Below, in pieces: positions 46,427 to 54,522 of a stretch of 64,000 bases of DNA. Under the pieces are notes generated by a model, which made no database searches, was not told the DNA's origin, and saw nothing but the letters and a program-made list of their open reading frames with translations. This DNA is from Streptomyces exfoliatus (GTDB lineage: Bacteria; Actinomycetota; Actinomycetes; Streptomycetales; Streptomycetaceae). Position 1 is the first letter of the stretch; every line of letters starts with the position of its first letter. The position numbers were made by a program, and so were the translations under genes. The stretch spans positions 62,001-126,000 of the forward strand of contig NZ_JNZP01000011.1 of NCBI RefSeq assembly GCF_000725545.1, given 5' to 3'.

Positions 46427-46583
46427 GGCCTCTCGGCCCTGTCCGGCGGCTCAGGGCCGGACAGGCCCTGAGCGTCACCCGGTCGGGCCCGTGGCGCTGG
46501 TCGGCCGCCGTACGCGCGGGGAGGCTGGGGGTGCCGTGCCGATCAGGCCGGTCCATGTCAGGGCGGTAGCCCGAGGAGGACAC
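46427..46583. other. Intergenic region between the MITE and the L31 gene
   Basis: It contains a 10-bp stem hairpin (CCTGTCCGGC at 46438-46447 with its complement at 46456-46465), similar to a motif at 27937-27963. About 115 bp of presumed promoter sequence follow. I see no coding sequence and no clear zinc-repressor (Zur) box before the L31 gene. Confidence 0.55.
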
Positions 46584-46832
46584 GTGCAGCAGGACAAGCA
46601 GCCCGAGTACGGCCCGGTGGTCTTCCGCGACCGCACGGCCGGTTACGCCTTTCTGACCCGGTCCACCGCGACCAGCGACCGGACCATCGAGTGGGACGAC
46701 GGCGAGACGTACCCGGTGATCGACGTCGAGATCTCCTCGGAGAGCCACCCGTTCTACACGGGCAAGGCCCGGACGGTGGACACCGAGGGAAGGATCGCCA
46801 AGTTCGAGCGGCGTTTCGGCGAGACCGGCTGA
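46584..46832 (+). CDS. rpmE2: Type B (zinc-independent) 50S ribosomal protein L31
   Basis: GTG 46584 lies after GAGGAGGA. The 82-residue protein reads [55 protein letters not shown], the type B L31 signature. No Cys is present, so the zinc ribbon of type A L31 is missing. In Streptomyces this paralogue replaces the zinc-containing form under zinc shortage. The lack of an obvious Zur box, together with the mobile element upstream, makes its regulation worth checking. Confidence 0.95.
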   Translation: MQQDKQPEYGPVVFRDRTAGYAFLTRSTATSDRTIEWDDGETYPVIDVEISSESHPFYTGKARTVDTEGRIAKFERRFGETG

Positions 46833-46867
46833 GCGTCCGGGTCCGGTCGCTCGCAGAAGGTCGCCGG

Positions 46868-46896
46868 TGAAACTGGCCAGAAGATGGCCAGTTCAC
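46868..46896. promoter_or_regulatory. Inverted repeat before the NmrA-type gene
   Basis: ACTGGCCA (46872-46879), 5 bp and TGGCCAGT (46885-46892) form a perfect dyad, with flanking GTGA/TCAC extending it. It lies about 75 bp before the start codon and is a likely operator for an unknown regulator. A related palindrome occurs at 58517-58528. Confidence 0.55.
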
Positions 46897-46967
46897 CTTC
46901 CAGGATGAGGTCACGAAGACGGCGGAGCGCCCCCGCTCCGCCGAGGACTCCCTGGAGGGGAACTGCT

Positions 46968-47804
46968 GTGATCGTGGTGACCGGAGCGACCGGAAACGTC
47001 GGACGACCGCTGGTGGAGCTGCTGGCCTCGGCCGGTGAGACCGTGACGGCGGTGAGCCGCCGCCCGGCCGCGGGGCTGCCCGCGGGGGTGACGCACCGGC
47101 AGGGTGACCTGGCCGATGTGGCGGGCCTCAAGGGGCTCTTCGAGGGCGCGGAGGCGGTGTATCTGCTCGTCGCGGGCCTCGGGGACGAGCTGAGCCCGGA
47201 CGAGATCGTGGCGGCGGCGGTGGCGGCCGGCGTGCGGCGGATCGTGTTCCAGTCCTCGCAGCTGGTGGGAACGCGGACCGATTCCGTGTCGCACGAGATC
47301 CTGCGCCGGTTCGAGACCGCGGTACGGGGATCGGGGCTCGACTGGACGGTCCTGCGGCCCGGCGGATTCGCCTCGAACGCCTTCCTCTGGGCCGAACAGG
47401 TGCGTTCCGCCCGTACGGTGGCCGCCCCGTTCGCCGATGTGGCGCTGCCGGTCGTGGACCCGCTGGACATCGCTGAGGTGGCGGCGCGGGCGCTGCGCGA
47501 CCCGGCGCACACCGGGCGGACCTATGTGCTGACGGGGCCGGTGGCGGTGTCGCCGCGTGAGCAGGTGGCGGCCCTCGCGGGGGCGGTGGGCGATTCCGTC
47601 GGCTTCGTGGCGCAGAGCGCGGCAGAGGCCCGGTCGCGGCTGGTGCGGTTCCTGCCGGCGGACGCCGTGGACGGGATGCTGTCCGTGATGGGCGCGCCGC
47701 GTGCGGAGGAGCGGCGGGTGAGCCCGGATGTGGAGCGCGTTCTCGGCCGGGCGCCGCGCCCGTTCTCCGCGTGGGCGGAGCGCCACGCGCCCGCCTTCAG
47801 TTGA
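46968..47804 (+). CDS. NmrA/NAD(P)H-binding atypical SDR family protein
   Basis: GTG 46968 follows CTGGAGGGG. The 278-residue protein starts IVVTGATGNVGRPLVELLASAGETVTAVSRRP, an NAD(P)-binding Rossmann motif with TGATGNVG. It then shows VYLLVAGLGDELSPDEIVAAAVAAGVRRIVFQSS and LDWTVLRPGGFASNAFLWAEQV, typical of NmrA/NAD(P)H-quinone oxidoreductase relatives. The classical catalytic Tyr-x-x-x-Lys is absent. It could be a reductase or a redox-sensing regulator. The dyad upstream implies dedicated control. Confidence 0.85.
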   Translation: MIVVTGATGNVGRPLVELLASAGETVTAVSRRPAAGLPAGVTHRQGDLADVAGLKGLFEGAEAVYLLVAGLGDELSPDEIVAAAVAAGVRRIVFQSSQLVGTRTDSVSHEILRRFETAVRGSGLDWTVLRPGGFASNAFLWAEQVRSARTVAAPFADVALPVVDPLDIAEVAARALRDPAHTGRTYVLTGPVAVSPREQVAALAGAVGDSVGFVAQSAAEARSRLVRFLPADAVDGMLSVMGAPRAEERRVSPDVERVLGRAPRPFSAWAERHAPAFS

Positions 47805-47947
47805 GAGGCGGTCACCTTCGGGTGAGGTCGGCGCGCCCGGGAACCGCCGACGGGGCGGGTCGCACGTCACGTGGACGGCGTTCCCCGCCCCGGCCGGGGT
47901 GGTCGAGTGAGGGCGCGGGGCGCCCTCCGCTCAGCTCGGGAAGGCGA

Positions 47948-48445
47948 TCAGGCCTTCACGACGCCGGACTCGGAGACCTTGATGGTGGCGCTGGTGGCGC
48001 CGGAACGGGAGCCGAGGCCCTCGATCTGCTTGACCAGGTCCTGGCCCTCGACGACCTCGCCGAAGACGACGTGCTTGCCGTCGAGCCAGTCGGTGACGAT
48101 CGTGGTGATGAAGAACTGCGAGCCGTTGCTGTTCGGGCCGGCGTTGGCCATCGAGAGCAGGAACGGGCGGTCGTGCTTCAGCTTGAAGTTCTCGTCGGCG
48201 AACTTCTCGCCGTAGATGCTCTTGCCGCCGGTGCCGTTGCCGCGGGTGAAGTCGCCACCCTGCAGCATGAACTGCGGGATGACGCGGTGGAACGGGGAGC
48301 CGGCGTAGCCGAAGCCGTGCTCACCGGTGCAGAGCTCACGGAAGTTCTGCGCCGTCTTCGGGACGACGTCGTCGAACAGCTTGAACGTGATCCGCCCGGC
48401 GGGCTCGTCGTTGATGGTGATGTCGAAGTAAACGTTGTCGCTCAT
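47948..48445 (-). CDS. ppiA: Cyclophilin-type peptidyl-prolyl isomerase
   Basis: The 165-residue protein is a complete single-domain cyclophilin: [38 protein letters not shown], then [28 protein letters not shown] with the catalytic Arg in [26 protein letters not shown], and [15 protein letters not shown]. It speeds proline isomerisation during protein folding. No signal peptide, so it is cytoplasmic. Full length for the family. Confidence 0.96.
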   Translation of the reverse strand: MSDNVYFDITINDEPAGRITFKLFDDVVPKTAQNFRELCTGEHGFGYAGSPFHRVIPQFMLQGGDFTRGNGTGGKSIYGEKFADENFKLKHDRPFLLSMANAGPNSNGSQFFITTIVTDWLDGKHVVFGEVVEGQDLVKQIEGLGSRSGATSATIKVSESGVVKA

Positions 48446-48572
48446 GGGGACATCCTTTCATTAGTCGCACTCGATGCGCGCACGGGCCGCCTCCTCCCGT
48501 GTCACGGCATGCCGGTGCCCCGCCGCCCGTCGGGGGCGCGGGGCACTGGTCGTGGCGGGTCGGGACGGTGGG

Positions 48573-48791
48573 TCAGAGCAGTCCGCCGGCCGCCGGAGCC
48601 GCCGGGAGGGTGCCCTCGGCGCCCTGGACGGTGTCCTGGAGGACGGCCCCGACGCCCTGGTCCTCCTGGAGGAGGCCGGTGGCGCCGCCCAGCGGGCTCT
48701 CGGCGGCGCTCGCCTGCGGCGGCGGGGTGATGAGGGCGGTGACGACGCCTGCGGCGAGGGAGGCGATGGCGAGCATGCTGCGCTTCTTCAT
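48573..48791 (-). CDS. Small secreted protein, 72 residues
   Basis: The start at 48791 has AGGG upstream. The product has a clear Sec signal peptide (MKKRSMLAIASLAAGVVTALI, cleavage near QASAA). The mature part of about 45 residues is Gly/Ala/Leu-rich. Similar short secreted proteins with this leader are common in Streptomyces, with no known function. It starts 7 bp after the stop of the DUF6629 gene on the same strand, so the two are probably one transcript. Confidence 0.65.
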   Translation of the reverse strand: MKKRSMLAIASLAAGVVTALITPPPQASAAESPLGGATGLLQEDQGVGAVLQDTVQGAEGTLPAAPAAGGLL

Positions 48792-48798
48792 GCCCTGG

Positions 48799-49434
48799 TC
48801 AACTGCTGAGCGGCCCGGGGGTTACGGCCGGCCGGCGCCGGATCCAGACGAGGAGGGTCAGGGAGGCGACGGCGGCGAGGGCGCACCAGGTCGAGAGGAA
48901 CTCGGTGCGCCACAGGAGCGCGCAGACGGCCGCTCCTGCCCCGGTGAGGAGGCCCAGGAGCCGGAGGAGCCGGTCGCGGGCGAGGAGCAGCGCGCCGACC
49001 GTGGCGAGGAGGTACAGGGCGAGGAGGAGGGGCGCGTACGGCAGGTCGACGGCGTAGCCGAGGGTGTGACCGCGGACCTCGGCCGAGACGGGGCGGACGG
49101 CGAGGTGGTACGCGAGGAAACCGGCGGTCGCGGTTCCGGCCGCGAGCGGGGCGAGCAGGCGCGGCCGGTCGGCGGGGCGGGCCGCGGTGAGGACGCCGGC
49201 CGGCACCCAGAGCGGCAGCAGGGGCAGGGCGATCACGGCCCAGGCGAGGGTGGCTGATCCGGTCCCGCCGTCGGCGCGCCAGACGGCGGCTTCGACGATC
49301 TGGTGGGCGCCGAGGAGCAGGGGCAGGGCGGCGAGCGGGGCATCCCCCGGGCGGCGTACGGAGGCGAGGGAGGCCACGCCGACGGCGGCGATCCCGAGGC
49401 CCGCCCAGAGGTCGGCCGTCGCACTCCAGCACAT
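48799..49434 (-). CDS. DUF6629 integral membrane protein
   Basis: The 211-residue protein begins MCWSATADLWAGLGIAAVGVASL, the conserved opening of DUF6629. It has about seven predicted membrane helices, with LLLGAHQIVEAAVW and AVDLPYAPLLLALYLLATVGALLLA as conserved stretches. No transport or catalytic motif is apparent. It is divergent from the AMIN-like gene, and a perfect 14-bp palindrome lies between their starts. Confidence 0.78.
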   Translation of the reverse strand: MCWSATADLWAGLGIAAVGVASLASVRRPGDAPLAALPLLLGAHQIVEAAVWRADGGTGSATLAWAVIALPLLPLWVPAGVLTAARPADRPRLLAPLAAGTATAGFLAYHLAVRPVSAEVRGHTLGYAVDLPYAPLLLALYLLATVGALLLARDRLLRLLGLLTGAGAAVCALLWRTEFLSTWCALAAVASLTLLVWIRRRPAVTPGPLSS

Positions 49435-49460
49435 AACGCCCTTTTATCCCATACCAGGTG

Positions 49461-49474
49461 CAACCATATGGTTG
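49461..49474. promoter_or_regulatory. Perfect 14-bp palindrome CAACCATATGGTTG
   Basis: The palindrome lies in the 99-bp gap between two divergent genes (49434 minus, 49534 plus). Its size and symmetry suit a homodimeric regulator such as a TetR- or MarR-type protein. No such regulator gene is adjacent in the window. Confidence 0.6.
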
Positions 49475-49533
49475 TGGTGGATGTCTCTGCCAATGACACC
49501 ACTGTCCCCGAAGCAGGAGAAATGGGGGACGTC

Positions 49534-50055
49534 ATGCATCACCGTCACACCCTCGCGGCCTTCGCCGCGGGAATCCTCTTGACCGCCGGGATCGGCGCCA
49601 CGATCCCGGCGGGCGCCGCGAACGCCCCGTCCCGCACCTCGTCGACCCAGGCCACGGCCCTGGTCGTCAACGCCCGCTGGGGCGGCCACGCCGCCTTCGA
49701 CCGGCTGGTCATCGACGTACGGGGCGCCATGCCCCCGGTCACCGTGCATCAGGTCGGCGCGCTGCACTACGACGGCTCGGGACAGAAGGTCCCGCTGGCG
49801 GGGAAGTACTTCCTGGAGATCCGGCTCTCCCCCGCGGCCGCCCACGACGACGCCGGCAGGTCCGTGTACCAGGGACCCCGGCTGCTGAAGATCCATCTGC
49901 CCGCGCTCAAGGAAGTCGCCTTGACCGGCGACTTCGAGGGGGTGGTCACCATCGGAGCCGCCTTCGACACCAAGCCCGCCTACAAGACCTTCCGGCTGCA
50001 CTCCCCGGAGCGCTTCGTGATCGACATCGCCCACCCGGTGGGCTGCCGGGCCTGA
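49534..50055 (+). CDS. Secreted AMIN-like domain protein
   Basis: The 173-residue protein (ATG 49534; an in-frame ATG at 49522 is also possible) starts with a Sec signal peptide (about 1-29). A single beta-rich domain follows (ALVVNARWGGHAAFDRLVIDVRGAMPPVTVHQV; PERFVIDIAHP). The pattern resembles AMIN-like domains that bind the cell wall in other bacteria. No enzyme residues are apparent. A GC-rich hairpin terminator follows. Confidence 0.75.
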   Translation: MHHRHTLAAFAAGILLTAGIGATIPAGAANAPSRTSSTQATALVVNARWGGHAAFDRLVIDVRGAMPPVTVHQVGALHYDGSGQKVPLAGKYFLEIRLSPAAAHDDAGRSVYQGPRLLKIHLPALKEVALTGDFEGVVTIGAAFDTKPAYKTFRLHSPERFVIDIAHPVGCRA

Positions 50056-50069
50056 CGTCCCCGGCCGGG

Positions 50070-50098
50070 GCGGGGTCGTCCGCACGCGACGGCCCCGC
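50070..50098. terminator. Bidirectional terminator between AMIN-like and NUDIX genes
   Basis: Arms 50070-50080 and 50088-50098 pair over 11 bp with one G-T wobble around a 7-base loop, between two convergent genes. Confidence 0.7.
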
Positions 50099-50127
50099 CT
50101 TCTCGTGCTCCCCCGTACGTCAGTTCG

Positions 50128-50622
50128 TCACGCGCCGGTCTCCAGGTACACCGGGACACCGGTCCTGCGGGCCCGGTCGACGGCCGCGAGGCGGCTGAAC
50201 TCCGCCGGGTCCATCTCCCGCTCCCACTCCTCCAGGGTCCGCAGGCTGTACTCGCTGTGCTCCTCGGGGTCGAGGACGACGGCGGCGATCTGCTCGTCCG
50301 TGAGCTCGCCGCCGTCGAAGACGAAGCCGATGTGGTTGGCGGGCCACTCCTCGCCCCGGTCGGTGACGAAGTGCGTGCCGAGGAGCCGCGGTTCACCGGC
50401 GAAGGTCAGGCCGGTCTCCTCGCGGCACTCGCGTACCGCCGTCTCCCAGGGCGTCTCCCCGGGGTCCATGTTGCCGCCTGGCCACTGCCACAGCTCGGTG
50501 CGGTAGGTGGCACGCAGCTGGAAGGGGCGGCCTGCGGTGTCGGTGAAGTAGAGGCAGGCGTACGCCGTCGCTCTCGGCAGGGTCGCGACGTACTCGACGG
50601 GCGGCAGCCAGATGTTCGCCAT
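50128..50622 (-). CDS. NUDIX hydrolase
   Basis: The 164-residue protein carries a NUDIX box that fits G-x5-E-x7-REUxEExGU: GNMDPGETPWETAVRECREETGLTF. It hydrolyses a nucleoside diphosphate linked to another group; the substrate is undetermined. The start is MANIWLPPVEYV (50622); the extra 13 in-frame residues upstream have no better support. It sits just downstream of the response-regulator operon but in the same direction only by chance. Confidence 0.9.
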   Translation of the reverse strand: MANIWLPPVEYVATLPRATAYACLYFTDTAGRPFQLRATYRTELWQWPGGNMDPGETPWETAVRECREETGLTFAGEPRLLGTHFVTDRGEEWPANHIGFVFDGGELTDEQIAAVVLDPEEHSEYSLRTLEEWEREMDPAEFSRLAAVDRARRTGVPVYLETGA

Positions 50623-50734
50623 GGGCGGTTCTCTCTCGACGGACCGATGGGTCGCCTTCATCCAAGCGGTCCGGGCGCCGCCGCCCGGCCGCTCGGGAGT
50701 CGATCACCGGATCGTGTGAGGGCGCGGGTCCCGG

Positions 50735-51418
50735 TCAGGCCGCGGAGACCAGGCCCGTCTCGTACGCGATGATCACCAGCTGCACCCGGTCACGGGCGGC
50801 CAGCTTGGCCAGGAGCCGGGTCACATAGGTCTTGGCCGTGGCGACGCTGATGTGGAGTTCGGCGGCGACCTCCGTGTTGGAGAGGCCGCGCCCGACGAGG
50901 GTGAGCACCTCGCGCTCGCGGTCGGTGATGCCCTCGGCCCGGCGCCGGGGTGCCGTGGCGGACGCGGTCCTCGGGCGGTCGGTGAACTCCTTGATGAGGC
51001 GCCGGGTGACGCTGGGGGCGATGAGGGCGTCACCGGAGGCCACGACGCGGACGGCGGCCAGGATGTCGTCCAGGGCCATGTCCTTCACGAGGAACCCGGA
51101 CGCGCCGGCGTGCAGCGCCCCGTACACGTGGTCGTCGTCGTCGAAGGTGGTGAGCACGACCACCCGGGCGCCGCTGGGTCCTTCGGTGATGAGCCGCGTC
51201 GCCTCGATGCCGTCCGTACCGGGCATGCGCAGGTCCATGACGACGACGTCGGCGCCGGTCTCCTCGACGAGGCGGACGGCCTCGGCGCCGTTCGCCGCCT
51301 CGCCCGCGACGAGGAGGTCGGGGGTGTCGGCGATGACCATCCGGAGCGCGGTGCGCACCAGGGGCTGGTCGTCGGCGAGGACGACCCGGACGGGGCGCTC
51401 GGTGGTGGTCTCGCTCAT
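50735..51418 (-). CDS. NarL/LuxR-type response regulator
   Basis: The 227-residue protein has a receiver domain (VRVVLADDQPLVRTALRMVI, phosphoacceptor Asp in VVVMDLRMPGTDGIEATR, Lys in GFLVKDMALDDI). A LuxR-type helix-turn-helix follows (ITDREREVLTLVGRGLSNTEVAAELHISVATAKTYVTRLLAKL). Its start overlaps the end of the kinase gene by 4 bp, so the pair is coupled. The divergent ABC exporter is the likely target, with a 12-bp inverted repeat in the shared promoter as a candidate site. Confidence 0.95.
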   Translation of the reverse strand: MSETTTERPVRVVLADDQPLVRTALRMVIADTPDLLVAGEAANGAEAVRLVEETGADVVVMDLRMPGTDGIEATRLITEGPSGARVVVLTTFDDDDHVYGALHAGASGFLVKDMALDDILAAVRVVASGDALIAPSVTRRLIKEFTDRPRTASATAPRRRAEGITDREREVLTLVGRGLSNTEVAAELHISVATAKTYVTRLLAKLAARDRVQLVIIAYETGLVSAA

Positions 51419-52692
51419 CGGGTGGTGACTCCTGTGGGGAGGGGAAGGCGGGCGGTGACGCGGAAGCCGCCGCCCTGGCGGGGTCCGGCGGTGAAGTCGC
51501 CGTGGAGCAGGGTGACGCGCTCGCGCATCCCGGTGAGGCCGTGGCCCGACCCGCCCGCGGCGCGGTTCCGGTCCCGGCCGGGGACGGCGCCCCGGTCCTC
51601 GACGGTGACGACGAGGGCCTCGGGGTCCCGCTGGTCGACGGTGACCGTGCAGGCGTCGGCGCCCGAGTGCCGTACGACGTTGGTGACGGACTCCTGGACG
51701 ACGCGGAAGGCGGAGAGGTCGATGTCCGGCGGCAGGGGGCGCGGCGCCCCCACCCGGTGGACGGCGACGCGGACTCCGGCGGACGCGGTGACCTCCGCGA
51801 GCCGGTCGAGCGCGCCGAGGCCGGGCATCTCGGGGAGAGCGGCCTCGTCGGCGGCCCGCGGTCCGGGGTCGCCTGGCCCGTCCGTGCGGAGTGCGCCGAG
51901 CATCCGGCGCAGCCCCGCCAGGGTCTCGCGGCTCGCCGTCTCGATCTCGGTGAGGGCCTGTCGGACCTGCTCCGGCTGGGTGTCCATGACGCGCCGGGCG
52001 GCGCCGGCCTGAAGGGCGACGATGCCGATGGTGTGGGCGACGGTGTCGTGCATCTCCCGGGCGATGCGGAGCCGTTCGGCGGTGACCGCCTGCTCGGCGA
52101 CCTGGGCGCGACTCCGTTCCGCGTACGTCCGGCTCTGGTGCTCCGACCGGCCCAGGAGCCAGACGACTGCGGCGGTGAGGCCCACCGCGAGCGCGCCGGT
52201 GGTGCCCACGCTCCACCCCGCGAGCAGGCGTACCGCCAGATGGATGACGAGGACTCCGAGGGCGGCGAGCAGCGCCCGGCGGGCCTCGCGCGGTGGCCGG
52301 GCGGCGGCGATGACGTACAGGGCGACGTCGACGGCGAGGTACTGGGCGAAGGGGATGGCGGTGACGCCGAGCGGGGTGGAGCCGACGACCGCGGCGGAGA
52401 GGAGGAACCACAGGGCGGCGGTCGGACGGCGGGTCAGGAGCAGGCAGCCGCGCAGGGCGAGGGCGGTGGCGACGGCCAGCATGGTGAGGCCGTCCCAGCG
52501 GAGGAAGACGACGCCGACCATGACGTCCGCCTCCTCCTGGCCGGGCAGCCGGACGCGCAGGAGCGCCGTGAAGAGCAGGCCCGCGGTCCAGGCGAGCGCG
52601 GCCCAGCCGCCCGGATTGACCCTCTTGAGGAACGGCGCTGACGGGGTGGCGGACATGCCGTGATCGTAGGGCGCGGCACGAGGGCGGGTCAT
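51415..52692 (-). CDS. Sensor histidine kinase (HisKA_3 type)
   Basis: The kinase has about five or six N-terminal membrane helices (residues 20-165). The dimerisation/phosphoacceptor region is RLRIAREMHDTVAHTIGIVALQAGAARRVM, with the phosphorylated His, and a HATPase_c domain ends the protein (VVQESVTNVVRHSGADAC, HGLTGMRERVTLLHGDF). It pairs with the downstream NarL-type regulator. The start may be 52692 or 52656 (MSATPSAPFLKRV); the former falls inside the 12-bp inverted repeat. Systems of this kind next to a drug-type ABC exporter often sense envelope stress or antibiotics. Confidence 0.93.
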   Translation of the reverse strand: MTRPRAAPYDHGMSATPSAPFLKRVNPGGWAALAWTAGLLFTALLRVRLPGQEEADVMVGVVFLRWDGLTMLAVATALALRGCLLLTRRPTAALWFLLSAAVVGSTPLGVTAIPFAQYLAVDVALYVIAAARPPREARRALLAALGVLVIHLAVRLLAGWSVGTTGALAVGLTAAVVWLLGRSEHQSRTYAERSRAQVAEQAVTAERLRIAREMHDTVAHTIGIVALQAGAARRVMDTQPEQVRQALTEIETASRETLAGLRRMLGALRTDGPGDPGPRAADEAALPEMPGLGALDRLAEVTASAGVRVAVHRVGAPRPLPPDIDLSAFRVVQESVTNVVRHSGADACTVTVDQRDPEALVVTVEDRGAVPGRDRNRAAGGSGHGLTGMRERVTLLHGDFTAGPRQGGGFRVTARLPLPTGVTTR

Positions 52693-52756
52693 CGGACCAG
52701 GGTTGTACGACCTGGGGTGACAGCCCCCGGCGCCAATTGTCCGTCCTGGTCCGATG
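52690..52756. promoter_or_regulatory. 12-bp perfect inverted repeat in the kinase/ABC divergent promoter
   Basis: CATCGGACCAGG at 52690-52701 and its exact complement at 52745-52756 are separated by 43 bp, spanning almost the whole divergent intergenic region. Symmetry across both promoters suggests one dimeric regulator binding at two sites, the adjacent response regulator being the obvious candidate. Confidence 0.6.
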
Positions 52757-52790
52757 CCCGGCGCCTGGTCGGGGCGGCACGGTGGTGCAC

Positions 52791-53699
52791 ATGATCGAAG
52801 CAAGGGAACTCACCAGGCGATACGGCTCCAAGACGGCCGTCGACTCGCTCAGCTTCACGGTCCGGCCGGGCGTCGTGACCGGCTTCCTGGGGCCGAACGG
52901 GGCGGGCAAGAGCACGACGTTGCGGATGATCCTCGGGCTGCACACGCCGACGAGCGGATCCGTCACGGTCGACGGCCGGCGGTTCCGGGACCGGCCACGC
53001 GGCCTGCGGCATGTCGGCGCGCTGCTCGACGCGGGCGACGTACAGGGCGGGCGCACCGCCCGGGCGCATCTCGCCGTCCTGGCCCGCGGCAACCGCATCC
53101 CCCTCCCCCGGGTCGACGAGGTCCTGGCGGAGGTCGGCCTCACGGCGGCGGCCGGGCGGCGGATCGGCGGGTACTCGCTGGGCATGCGGCAGCGGCTCGG
53201 GATCGCGGGCGCGCTGCTCGGCGACCCGCCCGTGCTCCTGTTCGACGAGCCTCTCAACGGTCTCGATCCGGAGGGGGTGAAGTGGGTGCGGGGGCTGTTC
53301 CGGCGCCTGGCGGCCGAGGGCCGCACGGTGTTCGTCTCCAGTCATCTGATGAGCGAGATGGAGCACACCGCCGACGAACTCGTCGTCATCGGCCGCGGCG
53401 CGCTGATCGCGGCGGAGAGCCTCACGGACTTCGCGGCGCGCGGGGCCCGGCTGAGCGTGACCGTCGGCACGCCCGACCGGTCGCTTCTCACGGCGCTGCT
53501 GCTCTCGGAGGGCGCGGAGGTCCGGGAGGAGTCCGGTCTGCTGACGGTGACGGGCCTGCCGGCCGCCCGGATCGGTGCACTCGCCCTGGAGCACCGGCTG
53601 CCGCTCGACCAGCTGACCACGCGGACCGCCTCGTTGGAGGAGGCGTTCATGGAACTGACCGCCGACAGTGTCGAATACCCGGCAGGAGACGCCCGATGA
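52791..53699 (+). CDS. ABC transporter ATP-binding protein
   Basis: The 302-residue protein has the complete nucleotide-binding set: Walker A GPNGAGKST, the signature motif YSLGMRQRLGIAGALL, Walker B PVLLFDEPLNGLDPEG, and a switch His in VFVSSH. It is of the drug-resistance/ABC-2 type (DrrA-like). The start is ATG 52791 (GTG 52785 also possible). It overlaps the permease gene by 4 bp, forming a two-gene exporter divergent from the kinase/regulator pair. Confidence 0.95.
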   Translation: MIEARELTRRYGSKTAVDSLSFTVRPGVVTGFLGPNGAGKSTTLRMILGLHTPTSGSVTVDGRRFRDRPRGLRHVGALLDAGDVQGGRTARAHLAVLARGNRIPLPRVDEVLAEVGLTAAAGRRIGGYSLGMRQRLGIAGALLGDPPVLLFDEPLNGLDPEGVKWVRGLFRRLAAEGRTVFVSSHLMSEMEHTADELVVIGRGALIAAESLTDFAARGARLSVTVGTPDRSLLTALLLSEGAEVREESGLLTVTGLPAARIGALALEHRLPLDQLTTRTASLEEAFMELTADSVEYPAGDAR

Positions 53700-54520
53700 C
53701 CACCCTCACCGTGCGGGAGCCCCGCGCCCGCTTCCTCGACCTGATCGCGTCGGAGTGGCTGAAGCTGTGGTCGCTGCGCTCGACGGGCTGGTCGCTGCTG
53801 GTCGGCACCCTGGCCGTGGTCGCCTTCAACCTCGGCACCGCCTGGGACCACTATCGCTACTGGTTCCAGTACGACGCGGAGGGCCGGGCCGGGTTCGTGC
53901 GGAACGGGATGGCGCTGGGGGACGCGTTCACGGGGAACGCGTCGATGGTGCTGATCCTCTGCTCCGCCGCGATGGGGGCGGTGGCGGTGGTCGGCGAGTA
54001 CGGCAGCGGTCTCGTCCGCACGACCTTCGCGGCGGTGCCGGCGCGGGGCTCGCTGATGGCGGCGAAGCTGCTGGTCGTGGCGGGCGTGCAGAGCGGGTTC
54101 GGGGCGGTCGTCGCGGGACTCTCCTTCTGGTCGACGCAGGCGGTGCTCGCCGAGCGGGGCGTGGGGCTGCCGCTCACGCACCCCGGGGCGCTGCGGATCG
54201 TCGTGGCGTCCGCGCTGCTCGCGCCGGTCTGCGCGCTGACCGGAGCGGCACTCGGCGCGCTGCTGCGGCACGGCGCGGTCTCGGTCGTCGGTTCGGTCGT
54301 ACTGCTCCTGCTGCTGCCGTCGGTCCTCGGCGACCGCCGTCACCTCACCGCGGTCCTCGCCCACGCGACACCGCTGCACGCGTGGCAGCGCCTGGTGGCC
54401 GTGGGGCCGGTCGAGGGGCCGTACCCGTGGACGGCGGGCGGCGCCTGGCTGGTGTACGCGCTGTGGGCGTCGGGCGCGGGGGCCGTGACGGTACTGGCGG
54501 TGCGGCGCCGGGACCAGTGA
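53696..54520 (+). CDS. ABC-2 type transporter permease
   Basis: The 274-residue membrane protein starts at ATG 53696 in an ATGA overlap with the ATPase gene. About six helices are predicted (ASMVLILCSAAMGAVAVVGEYGSGLVRTTFAAVPARG; HGAVSVVGSVVLLLLLPSVLG; WLVYALWASGAGAVTVLAV). EYGSGLVRTTFAAVP is typical of ABC-2 permeases of this subgroup. It forms the channel for the adjacent ATPase. The cargo, perhaps an antibiotic or lipid, is not known. Confidence 0.92.
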   Translation: MTTLTVREPRARFLDLIASEWLKLWSLRSTGWSLLVGTLAVVAFNLGTAWDHYRYWFQYDAEGRAGFVRNGMALGDAFTGNASMVLILCSAAMGAVAVVGEYGSGLVRTTFAAVPARGSLMAAKLLVVAGVQSGFGAVVAGLSFWSTQAVLAERGVGLPLTHPGALRIVVASALLAPVCALTGAALGALLRHGAVSVVGSVVLLLLLPSVLGDRRHLTAVLAHATPLHAWQRLVAVGPVEGPYPWTAGGAWLVYALWASGAGAVTVLAVRRRDQ

Positions 54521-54522
54521 TC

